DNA of 64,000 bases. Source: Stomorhina lunata (taxonomy: Eukaryota; Arthropoda; Insecta; Diptera; Rhiniidae). The translations under genes and the position numbers were made by a program. Positions 35,621 to 49,812 of this stretch are shown in pieces (positions within the stretch are counted from its first letter, which is position 1; the number at the start of each line of letters is the position of its first letter). Below the pieces are notes generated by a model that saw nothing but the letters and a program-made list of their open reading frames with translations, was not told the origin of the DNA and ran no database searches. The DNA is taken from the NCBI GenBank assembly GCA_933228675.1, contig OW121742.1:34358218-34422217 (forward strand), read 5' to 3'.

Positions 35621-38600
35621 ATTAGGGCGGCCCTAAAGTGTAAAACTTAGAATAATATTTAAAATAAGAAATAAATTTAGAAACAAACACAGAGGTAAGA
35701 CATAGACTAAGACATTGACTAAGACATATACTAAGACATAGACCAAGATATAAACTAAGACATAGACTAAGACAAAGACTAAGACATAGACTAAGACATA
35801 GACTAAGACATAGACTAAGACATAGACTAAGACATAGACTAAGACATAGACTAAGACATAGACTAAGACATAGACTAAGACATAGACTAAGACATAGACT
35901 AAGACATAGACTAAGACATAGACTAAGACATAGACTAAGACATAGACTAAGACATAGACTAAGACATAGACTAAGACATAGACTAAGACATAGACTAAGA
36001 CATAGACTAAGACATAGACTAAGACATAGACTAAGACATAGACTAAGACATAGACTAAGACATAGACTAAGACATAGACTAAGACATAGACTAAGACATA
36101 GACTAAGACATAGACTAAGACATAGACTAAGACATAGACTAAGACATAGACTAAGACATAGACTAAGACATAGACTAAGACATAGACTAAGACATAGACT
36201 AAGACATAGACTAAGACATAGACTAAGACATAGACTAAGACATAGACTAAGACATAGACTAAGACATAGACTAAGACATAGACTAAGACATAGACTAAGA
36301 CATAGACTAAGACATAGACTAAGACATAGACTAAGACATAGACTAAGACATAGACTAAGACATAGACTAAGACATAGACTAAGACATAGACTAAGACATA
36401 GACTAAGACATAGACTAAGACATAGACTAAGACATAGACTAAGACATAGACTAAGACATAGACTAAGACATAGACTAAGACATAGACTAAGACATAGACT
36501 AAGACATAGACTAAGACATAGACTAAGACATAGACTAAGACATAGACTAAGACATAGACTAAGACATAGACTAAGACATAGACTAAGACATAGACTAAGA
36601 CATAGACTAAGACATAGACTAAGACATAGACTAAGACATAGACTAAGACATAGACTAAGACATAGACTAAGACATAGACTAAGACATAGACTAAGACATA
36701 GACTAAGACATAGACTAAGACATAGACTAAGACATAGACTAAGACATAGACTAAGACATTGACTAAGACATAGACTAAGACATAGACTAAGACATAGACT
36801 AAGACATAGACTAAGACATAGACTAAGACATAGACTAAGACATAGACTAAGACATAGACTAAGACATAGACTAAGACATAGACTAAGACATAGACTAAGA
36901 CATAGACTAAGACATAGACTAAGACATAGACTAAGACATAGACTAAGACATAGACTAAGACATAGACTAAGACATAGACTAAGACATAGACTAAGACATA
37001 GACTAAGACATAGACTAAGACATAGACTAAGACATAGACTAAGACATAGACTAAGACATAGACTAAGACATAGACTAAGACATAGACTAAGACATAGACT
37101 AAGACATAGACTAAGACATAGACTAAGACATAGACTAAGACATAGACTAAGACATAGACTAAGACATAGACTAAGACATAGACTAAGACATAGACTAAGA
37201 CATAGACTAAGACATAGACTAAGACATAGACTAAGACATAGACTAAGACATAGACTAAGACATAGACTAAGACATAGACTAAGACATAGACTAAGACATA
37301 GACTAAGACATAGACTAAGACATAGACTAAGACATAGACTAAGACATAGACTAAGACATAGACTAAGACATAGACTAAGACATAGACTAAGACATAGACT
37401 AAGACATAGACTAAGACATAGACTAAGACATAGACTAAGACATAGACTAAGACATAGACTAAGACATAGACTAAGACATAGACTAAGACATAGACTAAGA
37501 CATAGACTAAGACATAGACTAAGACATAGACTAAGACATAGACTAACACATAGACTAAGACATAGACTAAGACATAGACTAAGACATAGACTAAGACATA
37601 GACTAAGACATAGACTAAGACATAGACTAAGACATAGACTAAGACATAGACTAAGACATAGACTAAGACATAGACTAAGACATAGACTAAGACATAGACT
37701 AAGACATAGACTAAGACATAGACTAAGACATAGACTAAGACATAGACTAAGACATAGACTAAGACATAGACTAAGACATAGACTAAGACATAGACTAAGA
37801 CATAGACTAAGACATAGACTAAGACATAGACTAAGACATAGACTAAGACATAGACTAAGACATAGACTAAGACATAGACTAAGACATAGGCTAAGACATA
37901 GACTAGGACATAGACTAAGACATAGACTAAGACATAGACTAAGACATAGACTAAGACATAGACTAAGACATAGACTAAGACATAGACTAAGACATAGACT
38001 AAGACATAGACTAAGACATAGACATAGACTAAGACATAGACTAAGACATAGACTAAGACATAGACTAAGACATAGACTAAGACATAGACTAAGACATAGA
38101 CTAAGACATAGACCAAGACATAGACTAAGACATAGACAAAGACATAGACTAAGACATAGACTAAGACATAGACTAAGACATAGACTAAGACATAGACTAA
38201 GACATAGACTAAGACATAGACTAAGACATAGACTAAGACATAGACTAAGACATAGACTAAGACATAGACTAAGACATAGACTAAGACATAGACTAAGACA
38301 TAGACTAAGACATAGGCTAAGGCATAGACTAAGACATAGACTAAGGCATAATCTAAGTCATAGACTAAGACATAGACTAAGACATAGACTAAGACATAGA
38401 CTAAGACATAGACTAAGACATAGACTAAGACATAGACTAAGACATAGACTAAGACATAGACTAAGACATAGACTAACACATAGACTAAGACATAGACTAA
38501 GACATAGACTAAGACATAGACTAAGACATAGACTAAGACATAGACTAAGACATAGACTAAGACATAGACTAAGACATAGACTAAGACATAGACTAAGACA

Positions 38601-38982
38601 TAGACTAAGACATAGACTAAGACATAGACTAAGACATAGACTAAGACATAGACTAAGACATAGACTAAGACATAGACTAAGACATAGACTAAGACATAGA
38701 CTAAGACATAGACTAAGACATAGACTAAGACATAGACTAAGACATAGACTAAGACATAGACTAAGACATAGACTAAGACATAGACTAAGACATAGACTAA
38801 GACATAGACTAAGACATAGACTAAGACATAGACTAAGACATGGACTAAGACATAGACTAATACATAGACATACACTAAGATATAAACTAAGAAATACTCG
38901 AAGATATAGATAATGGCATAGTTCAAAATATACACATTTTAAATTTTCCTTTAAAAACTATTTTTGTTTGTACCACCCTAAT
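35621..38982. mobile_element. Possible TIR-bounded element carrying a 12-bp satellite
   Basis: ATTAGGGCGG at 35621-35630 and the inverted copy of ATTAGGGTGG at 38973-38982 (one mismatch) bracket the second 12-bp array closely. Only about 66 and 67 bases separate the array from the two termini. If real, the array grew inside a short element. The TIR is too short to be certain. Confidence 0.35.
35697..38905 (+). repeat. 12-bp satellite AGACATAGACTA, array 2 (about 3.2 kb)
   Basis: About 267 copies by length of the same unit and in the same orientation as array 1, lying between gene 1 and gene 2. More homogeneous than array 1, with degenerate units only at the edges and near 38330-38360. The minus strand is open for 1100 codons as a Leu-Val-Tyr-Val repeat, an artefact of the 12-bp period. 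Confidence 0.97.
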
Positions 38983-40520
38983 GTACCTATTAGTTGTATT
39001 TACATGATTATAAAAAAATATTTAAACACATGCAAGCTAACAAAAATCAATGTCTGTATAATTTTTGTTTATATTTATTATGTCGTTAGTTGAAAAAATA
39101 TAATATTTTAATGAGAAACATTTTTTTCTAAATATTATAATACTTATTTCTTTTCAGTCGTTGTGAACTTTATAAAAAACGATTAAAAAAGATGAGAAAA
39201 TGGAAAACAAACTCTTAACTCTTCGGGTAATAGACTTAACTTTTTTAACATATTAACATAGTTTTACACATTTTTCTGCATATATTGCTAGCACTTGTAG
39301 GTAGTTCAATTGCAATTTATTTTAAGATACTAAATTTTTAGACGTCTTATATAAAGATCATGCTACGACAGAAAAAAAGGCACTTTTATTAATTGTACAA
39401 TGTCAATTTTGTACCACGAGAGGCAAATCCATGTGAGATTTTAATCAAATCCAGAAAACTTGATGTCGCCAAAACTAAGCTCTATTTTAAACTCAAGAAA
39501 AATTATGTTATAAAAATGGTATCGAAAATATTAAAAAAAAATTTTTTTGAAAAATTTAAACAAAACAAAGACTCCCAATTTATCAATTGCATTTTTAGTT
39601 GATAGTAAATATTTTTATTTTGTTATTTAGCCACATTTCATTAGATTGATTATCCAAGTTCATGGTGTATTTTTGTTTTTTTTTTTTTGTTTTCATTTTT
39701 CTACAAGAGTCATAAATCATTTGTTTTTTAGTTCACAACTATTTTTCCTGATTATATCCTTTGATAAAGTGTTTTAGAAAAACAATCACAAAAAAATTAC
39801 TTTGTAATGCACATTTGACACGAGCTTCTATTAAATTAGCAGAAAAATAGTCCAAATTAGTTGAAATCATATAAATCAAATTAAATCACTAAAGACAGAA
39901 TTGTTGAATGTTTTTCGTTTTGTATTTAATTATAATTTTTTCTTCACATCTTTTTAATAAAATGTTTTAGTTAGAGCTTTTTTATAATTATAGCTCACAA
40001 TACAAAATAAACGCTTTAATAAAAATCTTAAACAAATTTTGAAATCAACTAACACATTAACTAATTTTCATGTTTATTTAAAATTTATTTACTCAAACAC
40101 CCACACCAACACATGAGTCTTTATATGAAGTAATTTATAGAAGTGTTAAGAAAAAACTAAAAAGCGAAAATTTCAACACTACTAATGCACAATATGTAAA
40201 TTTTTTGAATAAATTTATTTCTTTTATATACGTATTAACTTTTTAAGTCCTGCGTAAATCACTTACAATTATTCGGTAAGTTCTGCTTGACAGGACAATA
40301 GAATGAATACTAAAATTTCAAATAAAAACTAACCATTAATTTCTTTTTAGTGTAAATGAAGTTTATAGCTATATTCAAATGTATATGACAGGTTATTATT
40401 ATAACAGTAACAAAATATGTGTATCTGTATATATAGATACCACTAATACCAAAACAATTTTCGTTAATTTATTTAACAGCGAAACATTCCACAAGTAAAC
40501 AGTTATTACGTGTTACTATA
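38983..40520. other. AT-rich intergenic sequence, nothing recognised
   Basis: No exon, array or element end seen, apart from the isolated CCCAGCAGTTTCA terminus at about 40521. Confidence 0.45.
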
Positions 40521-40529
40521 CCCAGCAGT

Positions 40530-41470
40530 TTCAAATTTTAGAAAAATTTTCTATGACAAACAAGAAATTTTCGAAAAATCTCCCATAAAAATAAGAAATT
40601 TTTGGAAAATTTTCTATAAAACTAAGAAATTTTTGGAAAATTTTCTGTAAAAATAAAAGATTTTTGAAAAATTTGCGATAAAAATATAAAGTTTTTGAAA
40701 AATTTCCTGTAAAAATATAAAATTTTTAAAAATTTGATATAAAAATAAGAAATTATGGAAAAATTTCCTATAAAAACAAGATATTTTTGAAAAATTTTCT
40801 GTAAAAATAAGAAATAGAAAAATTTCCTATAAAAACAAGATTTTTTTTTTTAAATTTCTTGTAGAAAAAACATTTTTTTTCCAAAAATTCCTATAGAAAA
40901 CAAGAAATTTTTTAAAAATAACCTATAATAATAAGAAATTTTTTTTAAATTTCCTATAAAATAAAAAGTGTCCTATAAAAACAAGAAATTTTTTAAAAAT
41001 ACCCTATAAAAATACGAAATTTTAGCAAAATATTCTATAAAAATAAGAAATCTTTGAAAAGTTCCCATCAAAACAAGCAATTTTTGAAATATTTCCTACA
41101 TAAATAAGAAATTTATGAAAAATTTCCTATCAAAATTAGAAATTTTTAAAAAGCTTCCTATAAAAATAAAAAAAATTCTTAAAATTTCCTATAAAAATTA
41201 AAAAATTTTGAAAAATTTTTTGTAAATAAGAATTTTTTAAAAATTTCCTATGAAAATAAAAAAGTTTTGAAAAATTTCTTATAAAAATAAGAAATTTTTG
41301 AAGTATTTCTTATAAAATTTTTTTTTTTAATTTTCCTATAAAAATTAAAAATGTTTATAAAATTTCTTATTTTTATAGGAATATTTTCAAAAATAACTTA
41401 TTTTTATATAAAATTTTTCAAAAATTTTTTATTTTTATAGAAAAATTTCTATATTTCTATAGGCATTGAA
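40530..41470 (+). repeat. 31-bp palindromic satellite, array 3a (degenerate, intergenic)
   Basis: Degenerate units in the same orientation as array 1 (AAATAAGAAATTTTTGAAAA, then TTTCCTATAA) to about 41330. They then switch to the opposite orientation (TTTCTTATTTTTATAGGAA) for the last 110 bases or so, a small internal inversion point. Confidence 0.85.
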
Positions 41471-42215
41471 AATATTGTCGCCTGAACTGTTTGTGATACA
41501 TATAATTACGTGTAGTATATAAACCCAACTGTTCAAAATTGTATTGTCTCCAAAGTTAGTTAATGAACTTGTCATTTATGCATATTCTTTACAATGGAGA
41601 CTTATATTAGGCTACTTAAGGACAATAGTGGGTTGAGTTCACGTTATAAAAAATACCTACAGTTTTCTGGTCACTTAGCTCTTATTGGAGGCAGTAGTTT
41701 ATTCAACTATTAAGTATATGAACTAGACTAGAAGAGGACAAGTCAGCTATAAATAGACTGAATTATTAAATATAATAAAATGTTAATAGCAGTTTTTTGA
41801 ATTGGGTGTGTTTTAGGAAATATCCTTAGAAATTTTGTTTTCAACTCTTTAATGCATTATATTAAACAACTTTTTAAAATTTAAAACACGCAAGTTTTTA
41901 AACTTTCACCTTAATTCAACAGCACTTTTAAAAACCTTTCACTTTATAGATATTGTTTTCAAAGTTTTTCTAATTTTTCCTTAATATGCAAACACATGTT
42001 CAATTTATTAGAATAAAAGTATTTTTACAATTTTGTTTTTCCCCAAATGACCACATTTAAGTTTGATTTAATCAGCTCCAAAGTAAACATCAAACAGAAT
42101 TTTGCTTTACATTTATGAGAATTAACATATACCACTACATTTAGGGGGAAATAGTGACATTTGGTGACAAAGTTTTCCAATCTAGAAAAACAAAATTATT
42201 ATCAAACCAAATACA
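41471..42215. other. Spacer between satellite arrays
   Basis: Non-repetitive AT-rich sequence between two 31-bp arrays of opposite orientation. No gene seen. Confidence 0.45.
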
Positions 42216-42224
42216 AATTTTCCA

Positions 42225-44760
42225 GTAAGATTCTTTTTCAAAATTTTCTTATTTTACTCGTAATAGAAAATTTAAAAAAAAATTTCTTATTTCTATAGGA
42301 AATTTTTCAAAAAATTTTATTTTTTTTAGGAAGTTTTTTCCAAATTTCTTATTTTTATAGGATATATTTAAAAAATTTCTTAATTTTATAAGAAATTTTT
42401 AAACAACTTCTTAATTTTATATGAAATATTTAAAAAAAATATAATTGTTATGGGAAATTTCACAAAATATTTCTTATTTTTATATGAAATTTTTCAAAAA
42501 TTTCTTATTTTTATATGAAATTTTTCAAAAATTTCTTATTTGTATAGAAAATTTTTCAAAAATTTCTTATTTTTATAGGAAATTTTTCAAAAAATTCTTA
42601 TTTTTATAGAAAAATTTTCAAAAATTTCTTATTTTCATATAAATTTTTTCAAAAATTTCTTATTTTTATAGGAATTTTTTCAAAAATTTCTTATTTTTTA
42701 AGAAATTTTTAAAAAATTTCTTATTTTTATAGGAAATTTTTCAAAAATTTTTTATTTTTATAGGAAATGTTTCAAAAATTTCTTATTTTTATAGGAAATT
42801 TTTCAAAAATTTCTTATTTTTATACGAAATTTTTCAAAAATTTCTTATTTTTATAGGAAATTTTTCAAAAATTTCTTATTTTTTTGGAAATTTATCAAAA
42901 ATTTCTTATTTTTATAGGAAATTTTTCAAAAATTTCTTATTTTTATAGGAAATTTTTCAAAAATTTCTTATTTTTATAGGAAATTTTTCAAAAATTTCTT
43001 ATTTTTATAAGAAATTTTTCAAAAATTTCTTATTTTTATAGGAAATCTTTCAAAAATTTCTTATTTTTATAGGAAATCTTTCAAAAATTTCTTATTTTTA
43101 TAGGAAATTTTTCAAAAATTTCTTATTTTTATAGGAAATTTTTCAAAAATTTCTTATTTTTATAGGAAATTTTCAAAAATTTCCTATTTTTATAGGAAAT
43201 TTTTCAAAAATTTCCTATTTTTATAGGAAATTTTTCAAAAATTTCTTATTTTTATAGGAAATTTTTCAAAATTTCTTATTTTTATAGGAAATTTTTCAAA
43301 AATTTCTTATTTTGATAGGAAATTTTTCAAAAATTTCTTATTTTTATAGGAAATTTTTCAAAAATTTCTTATTTTTATAGGACATTTTTCAAAAATTTCT
43401 TATTTTTATAGGAAATTTTTCAAAAATTTCTTATTTTTATAGGAAATTTTTCAAAAATTTCTTATTTTTATAGGAAATTTTTCAAAAATTTCTTATTTTT
43501 ATAGGAAATTTTTCAAAAATTTCTTATTTTTATAGGAAATTTTTCAAAAATTTCTTATTTTTATAGGAAATTTTTCAAAAATTTCTTATTTTGATAGGAA
43601 ATTTTTCAAAAATTTCTTATTTTTATAGCAAATTTTTCAAAAATTTCTTATTTTTATAAGAAATTTTACAAAAATTTCTTATTCTTATAGGAAATTTTTC
43701 AAAAATTTCTTATTTTTATAGGAAATTTTTCAAAAATTTCTTATTTTTATAGGAAATTTTTCAAAAATTTCTTATTTTTATAGGAAATTTTTCAAAAATT
43801 TCTTATTTTTATAGGAAATTTTTCAAAAATTTCTTATTTTTATAGGAAATTTTTCAAAAATTTCTTATTTTTATAGGAAATTTTTCAAAAATTTCTTATT
43901 TTGATAGGAAATTTTTCAAAAGTTTCTTTTTTTTATAGCAAATTTTGCAAAAATTTCTTATTTTTATAGGAAATTTTTCAAAAATTTCTTATTCTTATAG
44001 GAAATTTTTCAAAAATTTCTTATTTTTATAGGAAATTTTTCAAAAATTTCTTATTTTTATAGGAAATTTTTTCAAAAATTTCTTATTTTTATAGGAAATT
44101 TTTCAAAAATTTCTTAATTTTATAGGAAATTTTTCAAAAATGTCTTATTTGAATAGAAAATTATTTAAAAAATTTCTTATTTTTATAAGATATTTTTCAA
44201 AAATTTCTTATTTTTATGGGAAATATTCAAAAATTGCTTATTTTTATATGAAATTTTTCAAAAATTTCTTATTTTTATAGGAATTTTTTTCAAAAATTTC
44301 TTATTTTTATAGGAAGTTTTTTAAAAATTTTTTATTTTTATAGGAAATTTTTCAAAAATTTCTTATTTTTATAGGAAATTTTCAAAAATTTTGTAAGAAA
44401 TTTTTCAAATTTTGTTATTTTTGTAAGAATTTTGTTTAAAAGTTTCTTATTTTTGTAAGAAATTTTTCAAATTTTCTTATTTTTGTAAGAAATTTTTTAA
44501 TTGTTATAGAAAATTTTTCAAAAATTTCTTTTTTTAGTAGGAATTTTTTTTTTTAATTTTATTTTTGTATGAAATTTTTCAAAAATTTCTTATTTTTATA
44601 GGAATTTTTTCAAAAATTTCTTATTTTTTTAAGAAATTTTTCCAAAATTTCTTATTTTTATAGGGATTTTTTCAAAAATTTCTTATTTTTATTGGAATTT
44701 TTTCAAAAATTTTTCATTTTTTTTTAAGAAATTTTTCAAAGATTTCTTATTTTTATAAAA
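42225..44760 (-). repeat. 31-bp palindromic satellite, array 3b, opposite orientation (intergenic)
   Basis: The plus strand shows TTTCTTATTTTTATAGGAAA and TTTTTCAAAAA units. The core 42900-44100 is well conserved, and both edges are degenerate. A few units near 43170-43230 carry TTTCCT in place of TTTCTT and are therefore perfect palindromes. Confidence 0.95.
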
Positions 44761-45965
44761 AAAAACTGTTTTCTGATCTTAAGTAATTTAAAAGGTTTAA
44801 CTTTGTAGACTAGTGTAAATATAATACAAAGTTGTTAAAAAGTTGTATCCCCTCACAAAATTTTTTAATTTATAACTTAATTCCAAAACTTTTATATTTC
44901 TATCATAATAAATTCCCTAATTTTACGTCAAGTTCCTTCGTATTTCTTTGATTTCCATTTCGAGCTAATAGAAGGTGTTGCTTTGATGACAAGGAAAATA
45001 TTTTATTGCTTTGAACTTATATTTATTGTTTTTGTTGTTGTTGTCTTACTACAAGTACAAGTGAAATTAAATCCGTGAAATGATTGAGTCCCTTTCATGT
45101 TCTTGCAGTTATTAGAGAATATTAACCTGCCCTTAGTGAAACGTATAACCTTGAAATCACCTGTCAACAGCTAAAAAGACCTACACGTTTATTTATTAAG
45201 GGGGAAAAATTTAATATTTTCAAAGTAATGTATGTATTTTAAATTTTTTTCTTTAAATAAAATCAAACCTGAAAAACGTCATTAGAAAGGTTTTTCATGA
45301 AAAATTTAGTAGAAATGTAGCTTTGAGTTAAAAAGTTTTATGATTTTGGAACGTAAGTGTTTTTTAGTCAAAACAACTTATTTTTATAATTAGTTCTATA
45401 ATACTAACTTGGGCATATGTCATTAATTGTGAAATAAGAAAAAAAATTAACGCAATTTAGTTTAAATTTTTAAAATCTTAATTAACGACACACAACATTT
45501 TTAACCCTTTTACAACCTTTAATGCCTAAAAGCGACATTATTTAAAATGTTTGTAAATTAAAATCATTCTTTATTTTTATTACACTTTATCTTGTACTTA
45601 AGCCAACATTAGGTTTACAGTTTTAGTTTTATCATAGACACAAACCGGCTTACTTTTAATCTAACTTCTTAATCAGATAACACAGAATTTTATATCCTTC
45701 TTAATATTTTCTAAAAATGTTATCAAAACGTTAGAAAAACATGGAGCAATTAATTAAAACTAAATTGTAAAAACAAAAAAGCAAAAGGCATTATTCTCAC
45801 ATACTTACCGAAATATATGCATGTAAATATGTATGGGTCTTTGCTTTTCCTTTAATTATTGCATTTATTAAAACAATTAAATTTATTAATTTTTAAACAG
45901 GAAAATTGTCGTTAAAGTCGAATGACATTTATAAGTATTTAAATAGGTAAATCCATAACTAATTA
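44761..45965. other. AT-rich intergenic spacer
   Basis: Non-repetitive sequence between arrays 3b and 3c, with a short TTG-repeat stretch near 45030-45045. No gene seen. Confidence 0.45.
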
Positions 45966-45969
45966 AATT

Positions 45970-48900
45970 CCTATATAGGAAATTTTTACAAAATGTGATG
46001 TTTTTATGGGAAATTTTTATAAAATGTCCTGTTTTTTTAAATTTCTCATAACAACAAAAAAAAAAGGTTTTAAAAATTTCCTATGAAAATAAGAAATCTT
46101 ATACGAACTTTTTTTTATTAAAACGAGATATTTTTGAAAAATTTCTTGTAAAATTAAAAACTTTTGAAAAATTTCCTATAAAAATAAGACATTTTTGAAA
46201 ACTTCTTAATAAAATAAGAAATTAAGAAAAATTCTTATGAAAATGATAAGCTTTTAAAAAATATTTTTAAGAAATTTTTAAAAAATTTTTATTAAATATT
46301 AAGATTTTTTCAAAACTTCCTTTAAAAATAAGATATTTTTGAAAAATAAGGAAATTTAAAAAAACTTTCCTACAAAAATGAAAAATTTTTGAAAACTATG
46401 CTAAAAAATAGAAGTTTTTAAACATTTTCCTGAAAAGAAATAAAAATGTTTTACAAATTTTCATATCAAAATGGGAAATTTTTGAAAAACTTCCTAAAAA
46501 ATATAAAATTTTTGAAAGATTTCCTAAAAAAAATAAAATAAAGAAATTTTTGAAAAGTTCCCTATAAAGATAAATAAAATTTTGAAAAGTTTTTCATAAA
46601 AATACGAAATTTTTTAAAAAATTTCTATAAAAATAAAAAATTTTAAAATATTTCTTTATAAATAAAATTCTTTATAAAAGTAATAAATTCTAAAAATATT
46701 TCCTTTGGAAAAAAAAAAACTTTTGAAAAAAATTTCTATAAAAACAAAAATTTTTTAAAAATTCCTCTAAAAAATAAATTTTTGAAAAATTTCCTTTAAA
46801 ATAAATTTTTAAAAAATTTTCAAGAAAAATAAGAAATTTTTGATAAATTTTTTATAAAAATAAGACATTTTTGAAAAATTTTCTTCAAAAATTAGAAATT
46901 TTTTCCTATAAAAATAGGAAATTTTTGAAAAATTTCCTATAAAAATAGGAAATTTTTGAAAAATTTCCTATAAAAATAGGAAATTTTTGAAAAATTTCCA
47001 ATAAAAATAGGAAATTTTTGAAAAATTTCCAATAAAAATAGGAAATTTTTGAAAAATTTCCTATAAAAATAGGAAATTTTTGAAAAATTTCCTATAAAAA
47101 TAGGAAATTTTTGAAAAATTTCCTATAAAAATAGGAAATTTTTGAAAAATTTCCAATAAAAATAGGAAATTTTTGAAAAATTTCCTATAAAAATAGGAAA
47201 TTTTTGAAAAATTTCCTATAAAAATAGGAAATTTTTGAAAAATTTCCTATAAAAATAGGAAATTTTTGAAAAATTTCCTATAAAAATAGGAAATTTTGAA
47301 AAATTTCCTATAAAAATAGGAAATTTTTGAATAATTTCCTATAAAAATAGGAAATTTTTGAAAAATTTCCTATAAAAATAGGAAATTTTTGAAAAATTTC
47401 CTATAAAAATAGGAAATTTTTGAAAAATTTCCTATAAAAATAGGAAATTTTTGAAAAATTTCCTATAAAAATAGGAAATTTTTGAAAAATTTCCTATAAA
47501 AATAGGAAATTTTTGAAAAATTTCCTATAAAAATAGGAAATTTTTGAAAAATTTCCTATAAAAATAGGAAATTTTTGAAAAATTTCCTATAAAAATAGGA
47601 AATTTTTGAAAAATTTCCTATAAAAATAGGAAATTTTTGAAAAATTTCCTATAAAAATAGGAAATTTTTGAAAAATTTCCTATAAAAATAGGAAATTTTT
47701 GAAAAATTTCCTATAAAAATAGGAAATTTTTGAGAAATTTCCTATAAAAATAGGAAATTTTTGAAAAATTTCCTATAAAAATAGGAAATTTTTGAAAAAT
47801 TTCTTATAAAAATAGGAAATTTTTGAAAAATTTCCTATAAAAATAGGAAATTTTTGAAAAATTTCCTATAAAAATAGGAAATTTTTGAAAAATTTTGCTA
47901 TAAAAATAGGAAATTTTTGAAAAATTTCCTATAAAAATAGGAAAATTTTGAAAAATTTCCTATAAAAATAGGAAATTTTTGAAAAATTTCCTATAAAAAT
48001 AGGAAATTTTTGAAAAATTTCCTATAAAAATACGAAATTTTTGAAAAAATTCCTATAAAAATACGAAATTTTTTAAAAATTTCCTATAAAAAAAGATAAT
48101 TTTTGAAAAATTTCCTATAAAAATACGAAATTTTTAAAAAATTTGCTATAAAAATAAGACATTTTTGAAAAATTTCCTAAAAAATAAGAAATTTTTGAAA
48201 AATTTTCTTATAAACATAAAAAATTTTTGAAAAATTTCCTATAAAATAGGAAATTTTTGAAAAATTTCCTATAAAAATACGAAATATTTAAAAAATTTGC
48301 TATAAAAATACGAAATTTTTGAAAAAATTTCCTATAGAAATACTAGATCTTTGAAAAATTTCCTATAAAAATACGAAATTTTTGAAAAGTTTTCAATATA
48401 ATTACGAAAACTTTCCTACAAAAAAGGAAATTTTTGAAAAATTTCCTATAAAAATAGGAAGTTTTTGAAAAATTTGCTATTCAAATATGGCATTTTTAAA
48501 AAGACTTCTAAAAATATAAGAAATCTATGAAAATTTTCCTATAAAAATAAGAAGTTTTTGAAAAAATTTCTATAAAATTAAGAAATTTTTGAAAAATTTC
48601 CTATAAAAATACGAAATTTTTGAAAAATTTCCTAAAAAAAATACGAAATTTTTAAAATTTTTTTTTATAAAAATACGAAATTTTTGAAAATTTATGAAAT
48701 TTTTTTAATAATTTCCTATAAAAAAAATACGAAAGTTTTTAAAAATTTTCTATTAAAATTAGAATTTTTTTTTTAAATTTTCTAAAAAAATTAAATTTTT
48801 TGGAAATTTTCTATAGAAAAAATAAAGTTTTTTGAATAATTTTCTAATGTTTTTTAACAAACTTCTTCTAAAAATAAGAAATTATTGGAAAATTTTACTT

Positions 48901-48990
48901 TAAAATTCCTTAAGCGAATATTTAAAAAATCAAATTAAGAAATTTTTGAAAATTTTCTTAGATAATTAGAGATTTTTAAAAAAAATGTAT
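45970..48990 (+). repeat. 31-bp palindromic satellite, array 3c (intergenic)
   Basis: Same orientation and same perfect-palindrome consensus as array 1 in the core 46900-48050 (about 37 units). Flanked by decayed units at 45970-46890 and 48050-48990, where AAGAAATTTTT replaces AGGAAATTTTT. Confidence 0.95.
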
Positions 48991-49617
48991 ATATTTTTTC
49001 ATAAAAATACGAAAAAGTAAATCCCAACTTTTAATACTTAAAGGTTTTCATTTGAGTTTTGTGGTTTTTGACCCACTGTGCCATCTTACCTCTAGAATAA
49101 TATTAGAATCAATATTAAAATTTTAAATTTCTGTTTTTTTATAATTAATTTATTAAATAAATTCTTATAAATTTAACATAATCGATAGTTTTAAGTTAAA
49201 TAGTTCGATAAGTAAAGGAATAGATATAGATAGATATTAATAAGTAATAGTTTGATACAGTAGTTCTGTTTCTAAATAGTTGGAGTTAAGTCGGTTAATA
49301 GTTTTGATAGAGAGTTATTTGAAAAATGCTGGAAATAGTAAGTACTTTAAACTATTTGTTAATAAAACTAGGCTTTAAAATTTATGGCTGACTAAAGATT
49401 ATATAGTTTTATGGTTATAAAGTTTTCTATAAATATCTACAGGCGACAATCCAAAAAAACTGGATTTTATTAAAACTACAGGCAGAATTTGTTAAAAGTC
49501 TAAAGCATACTTTTAGGTTTTCATATAACAACTTAACTAATGTGGTCTTGGTTATGTGAAGTTTTTTTTTTTTGTATATAAATTTAAATTTCGTTTCTAA
49601 TTATAAAAACTTAAATC
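48991..49617. other. 3' flank of gene 2
   Basis: AT-rich; presumed to contain the gene 2 3' UTR. A minus-strand AATAAA lies near 49465, about 150 bases after the stop codon. Nothing else recognised. Confidence 0.4.
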
Positions 49618-49812
49618 TTAGGAAGAAGTTTTTTCTAAGGATGTTGATGTTTCGTTGTCCTGTTTCTGGGCAATCTTGTCCATGGCAGCAACAGCAGCTT
49701 CGGCTAATTGTTGTGTGGCAGCATCATTTGACTTGAGGAAATAGGTTATCAAATCTATGGGCAGGGGAAAGACTATGGTTGAATTTTTCTCTGCTGATAT
49801 TTGGCTCAAAGT
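49618..49812 (-). CDS. Gene 2 terminal coding exon
   Basis: This exon has 195 nt including the TAA stop at 49620-49618, and its acceptor is CATTTTAG. It codes [20 protein letters not shown], then [20 protein letters not shown] and an acidic/Ser/Thr-rich end. The tail is 17 codons longer than in gene 1, with an Ala-rich amphipathic stretch, and may be the functional difference between the two proteins. Confidence 0.93.
   Translation of the reverse strand, partial: TLSQISAEKNSTIVFPLPIDLITYFLKSNDAATQQLAEAAVAAMDKIAQKQDNETSTSLEKTSS

Noticed and set aside
35633..38935. 1100-codon minus-strand open frame, Leu-Val-Tyr-Val repeat
   Set aside because: It is the translation of the 12-bp satellite. A period divisible by three keeps the frame open; there is no start context, splice structure or domain.
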